Positions 25,297 through 33,404 of a stretch of 64,000 nt of DNA are shown here, one piece after another. The position numbers were made by a program, and so were the translations under genes. The first letter of the stretch is position 1. Each line of letters begins with the position of its first letter. The stretch is taken from NCBI GenBank assembly GCA_964017965.1, contig CAXHNV010000002.1, positions 124,001 through 188,000 of the forward strand, written 5' to 3'. The notes beneath the pieces were generated by a model that saw nothing but the letters and a program-made list of their open reading frames with translations, did not search any database and was not told the DNA's origin. Source of the DNA: UBA2883 sp964017965 (lineage in GTDB: Bacteria > Cyanobacteriota > Vampirovibrionia > Gastranaerophilales > Gastranaerophilaceae).

Positions 25297-25713
25297 ATGT
25301 CAGTAAATGTAATTATGCCAAATACGGATAGAAACTATTGTTTATTTAATCAAGCGAGGGTTAATTATTATGTTAATCAGCGTGAGAAAGCGTTACCTGA
25401 GCTTGAGAATGTGCTTAAGACTTCAAAGGATGAAAAAGAGGTTGTTGAGACGCTTTATATTGTTGACAAGATGATTGATAGCGGGGTTAAGGGTGTTGAT
25501 AAAATGTATCCTACGCTATCGAAGCATAACGATACGAATTCTCCGAATGTTCAAACCTTTTTGGCGGGAATTTACCGTAAGACAAAGGTTCCTGACGCGT
25601 TTGGACCTTTGTGTTCTATGTTGATACGTAATTCAATAAATCCGCCTGATAAATCCTGCGGGTTTGACCCGAATGAAGAAATTGGCGGGGCGATTTTGGA
25701 TTATTTAGCATAA
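25297..25713 (+). CDS. Small helical protein of unknown function
   Basis: The protein has 138 residues and is mostly alpha-helical. It has a HEAT/TPR-like beginning (YYVNQREKALPELENVLKTS) and a segment rich in Pro/Asn near the end (NSINPPDKSCGFDPNEEIGG). There is no signal peptide. AGGAG precedes the ATG, ten bases after the membrane-protein gene, making it the third gene of the same operon. The preceding membrane protein may be its partner, by position only. Confidence 0.7.
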   Translation: MSVNVIMPNTDRNYCLFNQARVNYYVNQREKALPELENVLKTSKDEKEVVETLYIVDKMIDSGVKGVDKMYPTLSKHNDTNSPNVQTFLAGIYRKTKVPDAFGPLCSMLIRNSINPPDKSCGFDPNEEIGGAILDYLA

Positions 25714-25766
25714 GATTGTATTTGATGTATAATTGTTTCAAAGAGATATTTATTAGTGAGGGAACT

Positions 25767-27476
25767 ATGTTTAAGGATATTATTTTAGAAACTACATTAA
25801 ACGCGATTGATAAAGCCGTTAGTAATAAAGAACTGGGACAAATGGAATCAACAGAAGGGCTTAGTTTTGTTGTTGAGAAACCAAAGAATCCTGAGTTTGG
25901 TGATTTTGCGGTTAACGTTTCATCTTTGGCTCGTAATGCAAGAATAGCACCTCCTATGATTGCAAACACTATTGCTAATAATATTGATACGGACAAGTTT
26001 ACGACTTCTGTTGTTGCAGGGTTTATTAACTTCAAACTATCTGATAAGTTGTTAGCTGATGTTGTAAAAGAGATTTTAGAGAAGAAAGAAAACTACGGTA
26101 AACCAGTTAATCCTAAGGTTGAAAAGATTATCCTTGAATACGTTTCAGCTAACCCAACGGGACCTTTTCATATCGGTCACGGTCGTTGGGCAGCTATGGG
26201 TAGCGCGCTTGCTAACCTTTTGAAGTTCTACGGGCATGAGGTATATCAAGAGTTTTATATAAATGACGCAGGAAGCCAGATTCAAAAACTTGGTCGTTCT
26301 TTGAATATCCGTATTAAACAGGAACTTGGTGAAAATGTTGATTTCCCTGAGGATGAAGAAGAAAGAAAAAATTACTATGCAGGTGAATACTTGATTCCTG
26401 TTGCGAAGAAGTTTTTGGAAGAAAACGCTCCTGCAGAAGACATTCAGGTATTATCTGATTATGCGAAGAAATATATGGAACAGGTTCAAAAAGACTTACT
26501 TGAAAACTTCAGGGTTCATTTTGACAAGTTCTATTCTGAGCTTGATTTGCATAATTCAGGTAAAGTAGAAAAATGTTTTAAGCAGCTGGAAGCTAACGGC
26601 AAGCTATACGAGAAAGAAGGCGCTATCTGGTTTAAATCATCAGAATACGGTGACGATCAGGATAGAGTACTTAAAAAAGCAGACGGTTCTAATACGTATT
26701 TAACGGCTGATATTGCTTATCATATTGACAAGATAGAACGCGGATTCGATAGGCTTATCAACATCTGGGGTGCAGACCACCACGGTTATATCCCTAGGGT
26801 TAAGGCTTCGATTGAGGCGCTCGGTGAAGACCCTGAAAAGTTAGAAGTTCTTTTGGGTCAGCTTGTTAACTTGATTATTAACGGTGAAGAAGTCAGAATG
26901 GGTAAACGTCGTAAAATGGTTACTCTTGATGAATTGATAGAAGAAGTAGGGATTGATGCGACAAGGTTCTGGATGTCTATGAGAAGTATAGATACGACTT
27001 TGGATTTTGATATTGAGCTTGCAAAACGTTCAACTGATGAAAACCCTGTTTTCTATGTTCAGTACGCTCACGCAAGAGCTTGTTCAATTCTCAGAAACGC
27101 TGTTAGTCCTAAATTGGATACAGAAACCGGTAAAACATCTCCTGCTCCTATGAGTGAAGACGAGCTTAAATCGGCGCTTGAAAACTTTGACAGTGAAGCT
27201 ATGTTGAAAGCTATTCCTACTGCTAAAAAACTTGTGCTTAAACTTGAAGAGTTCAAGTCTATGATTGATTACTCTGCTAAGACAAGAGCTGTTTATACGG
27301 TTTGCAGATATGTTCAGGACTTAGCTGGTGAGTTCCATTCGTTCTATAACTCAAACAGAGTTATCTGTGACGATAAAGAGCTTATGAAATCAAGAATTTG
27401 CTTGATTTATGCTATCAAGACAGTTCTTGCAAACGCTTTAGATATCCTTGGCGTAAGCGCACCTGAAAAGATGTAG
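25767..27476 (+). CDS. argS: Arginine-tRNA ligase
   Basis: The protein has 569 residues of a class I synthetase. Residues ~1-100 form the ArgS N-terminal tRNA-binding domain. The HIGH motif is in SANPTGPFHIGHGRWAAMGS. The KMSKS region is reduced to GKRRKMVTLDEL, as in many ArgS. The DALR anticodon domain (YTVCRYVQDLAGEFHSFYN) is C-terminal. I choose ATG 25767 (GAGGG upstream, family-typical MFKDIILETT). A TTG at 25716 gives an unlikely extension. pth follows after eight bases. Confidence 0.96.
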   Translation: MFKDIILETTLNAIDKAVSNKELGQMESTEGLSFVVEKPKNPEFGDFAVNVSSLARNARIAPPMIANTIANNIDTDKFTTSVVAGFINFKLSDKLLADVVKEILEKKENYGKPVNPKVEKIILEYVSANPTGPFHIGHGRWAAMGSALANLLKFYGHEVYQEFYINDAGSQIQKLGRSLNIRIKQELGENVDFPEDEEERKNYYAGEYLIPVAKKFLEENAPAEDIQVLSDYAKKYMEQVQKDLLENFRVHFDKFYSELDLHNSGKVEKCFKQLEANGKLYEKEGAIWFKSSEYGDDQDRVLKKADGSNTYLTADIAYHIDKIERGFDRLINIWGADHHGYIPRVKASIEALGEDPEKLEVLLGQLVNLIINGEEVRMGKRRKMVTLDELIEEVGIDATRFWMSMRSIDTTLDFDIELAKRSTDENPVFYVQYAHARACSILRNAVSPKLDTETGKTSPAPMSEDELKSALENFDSEAMLKAIPTAKKLVLKLEEFKSMIDYSAKTRAVYTVCRYVQDLAGEFHSFYNSNRVICDDKELMKSRICLIYAIKTVLANALDILGVSAPEKM

Positions 27477-27484
27477 AGGAAGCA

Positions 27485-28042
27485 ATGAAGCTTATTATAG
27501 GGTTAGGTAATGTAGGTGCAAAATATACTTTCACAAGACATAACGTAGGGTTTATGCTTGTTGATAAGATTGCGCTTGATAACTCGGTTGAGTTCAGAGA
27601 AAATACGAAGCTTAAATCTTTGATTACGAAGTTTTACTCTGAAGATGAAGAGGTTATGCTCGTAAAACCGACTACCTACATGAATCTGTCCGGTGAGGCT
27701 ATGCGTGCTGTTATTGATTATTATAAAATAGCAGTTGAGGATATGATAATCGTTTATGATGATTTATCGTTGAATTTAGGTAAAATAAGGTTTAGAGCGA
27801 ACGGTTCGGACGGCGGACACAACGGGATTAAATCAATTATTCAACATCTTGGCACAAAGAACTTTGCAAGGTTGAAGATTGGTATCGGACCTCAGCCGCC
27901 AATCCCGTCAGAAGCTTTTGTTTTACAAAACTTCCCGAAAGAATCATTGACAGAGCTTAAAGACGTTTTATCTTTATCAGAAGAAGCGATTCAGTTCTTT
28001 TTTAAAAACGGAATTGAAAAAACACAAAATAAGTATAATTAG
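27485..28042 (+). CDS. pth: Peptidyl-tRNA hydrolase
   Basis: The protein has 185 residues, the usual Pth length. It carries IIGLGNVGAKYTFTRHNVGF with the catalytic His in RHNVG, KPTTYMNLSGEA, IVYDDLSLNLGKIR and GSDGGHNGIKSII. It releases tRNA from dropped peptidyl-tRNAs. It is co-transcribed with argS upstream and a TPR gene downstream, with AGAGGA overlapping the argS stop region. Confidence 0.96.
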   Translation: MKLIIGLGNVGAKYTFTRHNVGFMLVDKIALDNSVEFRENTKLKSLITKFYSEDEEVMLVKPTTYMNLSGEAMRAVIDYYKIAVEDMIIVYDDLSLNLGKIRFRANGSDGGHNGIKSIIQHLGTKNFARLKIGIGPQPPIPSEAFVLQNFPKESLTELKDVLSLSEEAIQFFFKNGIEKTQNKYN

Positions 28043-28051
28043 GGGATATTT

Positions 28052-29326
28052 ATGACATTAGCAGAACAATACGAAAACGAAGAAAATTACGAAAAAGCGT
28101 ATGAAGAATACCAAAAAATATACGAAAACAACCTTGAAAATGTGCATATTCTTCAAAAACTTGCACATATAGCTTCTATTTTGGGCAAAAAAGATGAAGC
28201 GGAAGAGTATTACAAAAAAGTTGTTTCTGTTGATGAAAATAACGCCGTTGCTTATGAACAGCTTATTGATATTTGTTACGAAAACGGTGACAAGTTTACG
28301 TATTATTTATCACGTGCGCAGTTGCATGTTTTACAGGAACAGTATGAACACGCTGTTACTAACTACAAAAAAGCTATCTCTCACGGTGATGACGATAACA
28401 AGATAAATAGCACAAGATATTTACTGGCTGATATATATGAAAAGCAAGGTAAGTTTAATCAGGCTATAGATCAGTATTTGTCTATATCTGATACAGATAG
28501 TGCAAGTTCTGATATTTATTTGAGACTGGCTAATTTATATGACAAGACAGGCTTTGCTGAAAGCGCTGTTGAAGTGCTTCAAAGAGCGAAAGAAGACGGT
28601 TATGAAGGCTTAGATGAGGCGCTTGCAAGATATTATTCCAAGACTAACTGTCCTGAAAAAGCGTATGAGTTGACTAAGGATGAACTCTTAAAGGCTCGTT
28701 CTCTTATGGAAATGGGCAAGAATGATGAAGCAGCGAAGTTATTGGATTCGATTAAGGATAAATACAAAAAAGACGCTAAGTATCTTGCACTTGTTGCACA
28801 GTATTATTTTGAGACAGGTGATTTGGATAAGTCTTTAGAAAAAGTTGAAGAGTATTCTAAGCTTGCACCGAATTCACCATTGATTTATCAGATGAGAGCT
28901 TTGATTTATGAAAAGAAAGGCAACGAGTTTTTAGAGCACGTTAACTGGGCAAAGTTCAATATATTGAGAGGTGATAATGACGTTGCTATCAATGAGTATT
29001 TGACAGCGCACCAGATTGACGAATCTAATATCGAGGTTGTGACTACGATTGCGGATATGCTTGATGAAACTGACAAAACTCGTTCTGTAGAATTTTATGA
29101 AAAACTTTTAGATTTAGACAAGAATAACAAGCGCGCTTTGCAGAAGCTTGCTGAATTCAGAGACAGAATCGGTGATTATGTAGAAATGGTTGATTATTTG
29201 GAACGATTAAAGAAGATTGACCCTCGTAATCAATATGTGCTTGCAAACTACGACAGAGCGACCGAAATGGTTACTAATCCGCCTTCTATATTTGATAATA
29301 TATTGCGATTCTTTGCAAGCAAATAG
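28052..29326 (+). CDS. Cytoplasmic TPR-repeat protein
   Basis: The protein has 424 residues with no signal peptide. TPR units run almost throughout, for example NYEKAYEEYQKIYENN, YYKKVVSVDENNAVAYEQL, GKFNQAIDQYLSISD and KLLDLDKNNKRALQKLAEF. The C-terminus ends in a hydrophobic NPPSIFDNILRFFASK. An AGGGG site precedes the ATG. It lies nine bases after pth, so it is in the argS-pth transcript, but its partner is unknown. Its stop is one base from that of mutS on the opposite strand. Confidence 0.85.
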   Translation: MTLAEQYENEENYEKAYEEYQKIYENNLENVHILQKLAHIASILGKKDEAEEYYKKVVSVDENNAVAYEQLIDICYENGDKFTYYLSRAQLHVLQEQYEHAVTNYKKAISHGDDDNKINSTRYLLADIYEKQGKFNQAIDQYLSISDTDSASSDIYLRLANLYDKTGFAESAVEVLQRAKEDGYEGLDEALARYYSKTNCPEKAYELTKDELLKARSLMEMGKNDEAAKLLDSIKDKYKKDAKYLALVAQYYFETGDLDKSLEKVEEYSKLAPNSPLIYQMRALIYEKKGNEFLEHVNWAKFNILRGDNDVAINEYLTAHQIDESNIEVVTTIADMLDETDKTRSVEFYEKLLDLDKNNKRALQKLAEFRDRIGDYVEMVDYLERLKKIDPRNQYVLANYDRATEMVTNPPSIFDNILRFFASK

Positions 29327-29327
29327 G

Positions 29328-31895
29328 CTATTCAAACAAGGATAGTTGGCTATCGATTGTTTCAAGAGTTTTCTTTCTTGTAGAAAGGTCTTTTGAAAAG
29401 TCTTTTTGCAGTTTGACTATAAGCTCTTGAGAACGTTTGATAACTTTATCAGGCAGACCTGCCATTTGGGCAAAGTGAGTACCGTAACTTTTGCTTGCGC
29501 CGCCTTGAACAATCTTTCTTAAGAACTCTATCTTGCCGTCTTTTTCAGAGATAGTGATTCTGTAGTTCTTGATTTGCGGGTAAGTTTTTGTCATAACGTT
29601 AAGCTCGTGGTAGTGGGTTGCAAAGATACATCTTGCATTGATTTCGGTTGCGATGTGTTCCGCTACCGACCACGCTATTGCAACACCGTCATAGGTGCTT
29701 GTTCCGCGTCCTATCTCATCAATAAGAATTAGGCTGTTTTTGGTCGCATTATTCAGGATGTATGCTGTTTCAACCATTTCAACCATAAATGTTGATTGAC
29801 CCAGTGACAAATCATCGCTTGCACCTACTCTTGTGAAGATTTTATCTGCAATCCCGAGTTTTACATAATCAGCAGGTACAAATGAGCCGATTTGCGCTAA
29901 GATTGTAATCAATGCGTTTTGTCGCATATATGTTGACTTACCTGCCATGTTAGGACCTGTAAGTATCATAAACCTTGTTGTATCAGCGTCAATGTCGTCT
30001 GATAACTCAAGGTCGTTTGCTACATAAGTACCTAGTGGCAATATCTTTTCTAATACTGCGTGACGACCGTTTTTGACTATGAATTCTGATGTTTTAGTAA
30101 GTTCAGGTCGTGTGTAGTTTGATTCTAATGCTATTGTTGCAAACGAGGTTAAAACATCGAGTTTTGCTATACAATCAGCAGTTTTTCTAATGATGTTAAC
30201 GAACTCTTGAGAGTATTTTCTAAGGTCTGTGAATAGCTTGTATTCAAGCTCAAACGCTTTTGTTCTTGCGTTTAAGACTTCATCTTCCTGTTTTTTTAGT
30301 TCATCAGTTATGAATCTTTCTCCGCCTGTAAGGGTTTGTTTTCTTACATAGTTTGACGGAATAAGGCTCAGATTAGAGTTTGTGACCTCTATATAGTAGC
30401 CAAATACTTTGTTATAACCGATTTTTAAGGTTTTGATTCCCGTGCGTTCTTTTTCGTTTTCTTCAAACTCTCTTAACCAATCTTCGACGTTGTACATTAG
30501 GGTTCTGTAGTAGTCTAATGTTTCGTTTATACCGGAGTTTATTATTCCACCTTCTTTTATAAGGTTAGAGGCATTTTCGTCAATTGTTTTATCGATGATT
30601 GATGCAAACTCCATAAGCTCAGGGATTTGCTCAGATATCGGGTTGAAGATTTCAAGCTCGCATTCTCTAAGCATTTCATCAAGTTTTGGCAGTGATAAAA
30701 GCGAGTTTTTAAGACTTATAAAATCACGCGGTAGTGCAACTCCGGAACTCAGTCTTGTGGCTAACCTTTGGATATCGTAGATTTGCTCAAGGGTTTCAGC
30801 TATCTCGTAACGCTTTTCGTTGTTATTTATGAGCTTAAGTACAGAATCCTGTCTTGATGTGATTTCGTCAAAGTCTTTTAAAGGCTGGCAAATCCAGTTC
30901 TTTAATAACCTTGCACCCATATTGGTTTTTGTGCGGTTTATTGCCCAGTAAAGTGAACCGTATTTGTTTTTGTCTCTCATTGTTTCCGTGAGCTCAAGGT
31001 TCTTTCTTGTAGCAGAATCCATAAGAACATATTCTGACAGTTCATACTGCTCAATACGGTCAATTTGTTTCGGGAATGCGTCTTTGAGGTTCTCCCAGAT
31101 ATACGCTAATAATGCTGCTGCGGCTCTGAATCCCAGTTTACACGAATCATAGCCTAAAACATCGACGTTATGGATGTTTAGAGCGTTTTTAAGATTATCT
31201 TTTGCAAAGTTTTCTGAATATACTTTTGCAGGGATTTTTGAACATCTGTAGATACTTGTTATTTCATCAGGTAAATCGATTTTTTCATCGGGTACGATTT
31301 GAAACGGCAGTGCCTTTTGTGCGACAGCGGGTGCTATAATTTCGACAGGTTTTATGCGTGCAAGCTCGGCAAGAATCATGTTTAAAGGTGCCTGTGTTAC
31401 CTTAAATTCACCAGTGCTGACATCTGAATATGCAAAACCGTAAGTATCTTTTTCTTCAAATATTGAGCAGATATAGTTGTTGGTTGTCTGTTCAAGATAA
31501 TCGTTTTCTATTATTGTTCCCGGTGTTACAACTCTTACGACCCCTCTTTCTACAATTCCTTTAGCTTCTTTCGGGTCTTGAAGCTGTTCGCAAACTGCTA
31601 CTTTGAACCCTTTTTCAATAAGTCGTTTCATATAGTTATCAGCGGCTTTAAATGGGATTCCCGCTAAAGGAATTCTGCCTAAACTTCCCGCATCACGACC
31701 TGTGAGTGTTAATTCCAGCTCTCTAGCCATTGTATGAGCGTCTTCAAAGAAGGTTTCATAAAAGTCGCCCAGTCTGTATAATAATATCGCATCCTGATGT
31801 TCTTGTTTTACTTTTAAGTATTGCTGCATTACAGGAGTTGTATCTTCGAGGTTTACTTCATAACTATTAATGTTATTGATTTCTGATTTTGCCAT
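29328..31895 (-). CDS. mutS: DNA mismatch repair protein MutS
   Basis: The protein has 855 residues, full length. The N-terminal mismatch-binding domain includes YRLGDFYETFFEDA (the F-x-E wedge as FYE). It is followed by connector, lever and clamp domains, the ATPase with Walker A GPNMAGKSTYMRQ, LILIDEIGRGTSTYDG (Walker B and signature) and a C-terminal QLSLFE tail of the beta-clamp-binding type. It recognises mispairs and small loops. mutL is not in the window. No Shine-Dalgarno is present. TACAAT ends seven bases before the ATG, so the mRNA may be leaderless. Confidence 0.97.
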   Translation of the reverse strand: MAKSEINNINSYEVNLEDTTPVMQQYLKVKQEHQDAILLYRLGDFYETFFEDAHTMARELELTLTGRDAGSLGRIPLAGIPFKAADNYMKRLIEKGFKVAVCEQLQDPKEAKGIVERGVVRVVTPGTIIENDYLEQTTNNYICSIFEEKDTYGFAYSDVSTGEFKVTQAPLNMILAELARIKPVEIIAPAVAQKALPFQIVPDEKIDLPDEITSIYRCSKIPAKVYSENFAKDNLKNALNIHNVDVLGYDSCKLGFRAAAALLAYIWENLKDAFPKQIDRIEQYELSEYVLMDSATRKNLELTETMRDKNKYGSLYWAINRTKTNMGARLLKNWICQPLKDFDEITSRQDSVLKLINNNEKRYEIAETLEQIYDIQRLATRLSSGVALPRDFISLKNSLLSLPKLDEMLRECELEIFNPISEQIPELMEFASIIDKTIDENASNLIKEGGIINSGINETLDYYRTLMYNVEDWLREFEENEKERTGIKTLKIGYNKVFGYYIEVTNSNLSLIPSNYVRKQTLTGGERFITDELKKQEDEVLNARTKAFELEYKLFTDLRKYSQEFVNIIRKTADCIAKLDVLTSFATIALESNYTRPELTKTSEFIVKNGRHAVLEKILPLGTYVANDLELSDDIDADTTRFMILTGPNMAGKSTYMRQNALITILAQIGSFVPADYVKLGIADKIFTRVGASDDLSLGQSTFMVEMVETAYILNNATKNSLILIDEIGRGTSTYDGVAIAWSVAEHIATEINARCIFATHYHELNVMTKTYPQIKNYRITISEKDGKIEFLRKIVQGGASKSYGTHFAQMAGLPDKVIKRSQELIVKLQKDFSKDLSTRKKTLETIDSQLSLFE

Positions 31896-31935
31896 GACTA
31901 TAATTGTAATATAAGAATAAGTCGAGGTGCAATAA

Positions 31936-32553
31936 TTGTATAGATTTTTTAAAAATATTGTTAATACTTTAATAATTATTCTTGCAGCTGTAGGGTTTTT
32001 ATCTTTGTATAAAAACCACGCATTCGATAATATCTCAGGTTCTTTATCTAACCTGTTTTCTCTTGATAAAGAGAAGACAGTTGAGCAGGTCGGTGACTTT
32101 TCACAGGTGGATGAAGAGTTTAATATCGATACGGCGGTGAAGGTTATGGGGTATAAGACAGTTGTTGCAAAACACTCCGGCTCCGGTCAAAAGATGATTA
32201 TTGTTGATTCCGGTAAAAAGAAGCTTTTGACAAAAGAAGATTTAAAAGACGATAAAGTTAAAGTTAAGCTTGAAGATTTATGTAAAAAATATGCTAAAAA
32301 CTCTGCGGAAATAGATAGTATAGAGATTATTGACAGAGGCTATATGAATACATACGGGCAGCGTGTTCCTTATGTCAAAATAAACGCTAAGGTTTCTAAG
32401 TTCCCGCACACGAACTTTACGGGGATAGTTTCTGTTGTAGATGAAGACGCTAATAACCAGAGAATCATAGTTTCTGTTAACGATAAAAAACACTATTCTC
32501 AACTGATAACAACAGAGTTTTATAAAAACGTAAAAGATTCCAGAGTTAAATAA
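31936..32553 (+). CDS. Membrane-anchored protein of unknown function
   Basis: The protein has 205 residues from TTG 31936, with GAGGTG six bases upstream; no better start exists. Residues ~8-25 (IVNTLIIILAAVGFLSLYK) form a single N-terminal membrane anchor, leaving a ~180-residue beta-rich basic domain (KVKVKLEDLCKKYAKN, KINAKVSKFPHTNFTGIVSV) outside the inner membrane. No family is recognised. gatD follows after 13 bases, so the two are probably one transcript. A cell-wall-related role is possible from position only. Confidence 0.7.
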   Translation: MYRFFKNIVNTLIIILAAVGFLSLYKNHAFDNISGSLSNLFSLDKEKTVEQVGDFSQVDEEFNIDTAVKVMGYKTVVAKHSGSGQKMIIVDSGKKKLLTKEDLKDDKVKVKLEDLCKKYAKNSAEIDSIEIIDRGYMNTYGQRVPYVKINAKVSKFPHTNFTGIVSVVDEDANNQRIIVSVNDKKHYSQLITTEFYKNVKDSRVK

Positions 32554-32566
32554 TAAGGACAAAAAG

Positions 32567-33307
32567 ATGACTCAATTAAAACTAAAACTTGTACATTTAT
32601 ATCCGTTGTTTTTGAATTTATACGGTGACGCGGGCAATATTCTTGCAATCCAAAAACGTTGTGAGTGGCGCGGAATTGAGTTGGAAATTGAGCATGTTAA
32701 TTTAAACGACAGAATCGAAGAAGGTACGGATATATATTTTATCGGCGGCGGTCAGGATAGACAGCAGGTCGAAGTATCAGAGGAGTTGCAGAAACATAAA
32801 TCTATTTTGACTGCAGAATACCACAATGACGCGGTATTTTTAGGTATTTGCGGCGGGTATCAGCTAATGGGTGAATATTATCAACCACATGACGCTAAAC
32901 GTCTTGAGGGTATCGGGTTATTAGATGCTTATACTGTTGCAGGTTCAACAAGGTTTATCGGTAACGTTACTGCTGAGGTCAACTTCCTTTCTCCTACTAC
33001 TATTGTCGGGTTTGAAAACCATAGCGGTTTGACATATTTGAACGGTGAAAACAGTGAAACAAAACCTATGGCAACTGTTTTGACAGGTAAGGGTAACAAC
33101 GGTCAGGATAAGACAGAGGGCGCTCGTTCAAGGAACGCTTTTGGTACTTATTTGCACGGTTCATTCTTACCTAAGAACCCTCATTTTACCGATTATTTGA
33201 TTAAGTTAGCGCTCAGGAAAAAATACAATGATGATTTTGAACTTGGCGCACTTGATGATTCATTAGAGTTCAATGCTCACAATTCTGTTTTGAACAAACA
33301 ATACTAG
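32567..33307 (+). CDS. gatD: GatD-like glutamine amidotransferase (lipid II isoglutaminyl synthase subunit)
   Basis: The protein has 246 residues of the CobB/CobQ-type class I glutaminase. It has LVHLYPLFLNLYGDAGNILA at the N-terminus, the nucleophile in FLGICGGYQLMG, GFENHSGLT and the catalytic His in GTYLHGSFLPKNP. In Gram-positive and some other bacteria GatD supplies ammonia to MurT for amidating D-Glu of lipid II. murT usually lies directly beside it but is not in the window. A cobyric-acid-type role is less likely given the small size. Confidence 0.85.
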   Translation: MTQLKLKLVHLYPLFLNLYGDAGNILAIQKRCEWRGIELEIEHVNLNDRIEEGTDIYFIGGGQDRQQVEVSEELQKHKSILTAEYHNDAVFLGICGGYQLMGEYYQPHDAKRLEGIGLLDAYTVAGSTRFIGNVTAEVNFLSPTTIVGFENHSGLTYLNGENSETKPMATVLTGKGNNGQDKTEGARSRNAFGTYLHGSFLPKNPHFTDYLIKLALRKKYNDDFELGALDDSLEFNAHNSVLNKQY

Positions 33308-33372
33308 GTTAAATGTTGTAAGTTTTGTAACATTTTGAAGTATTTGGTAAAGTTTCGTGTAAAAATGACGTT

Positions 33373-33378
33373 TATAAT
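33373..33378 (+). promoter_or_regulatory. Probable -10 box of the giant toxin-like gene
   Basis: TATAAT at 33373-33378 lies 27 bases before the GTG start. No good -35 hexamer is found at the usual distance, so an activator may be needed. An AAATGTT/AACATTT inverted repeat (33311-33335) lies between the gatD stop and this box. Confidence 0.4.
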
Positions 33379-33404
33379 ATTATAAGCTTATATGGAGTAT
33401 TTTT

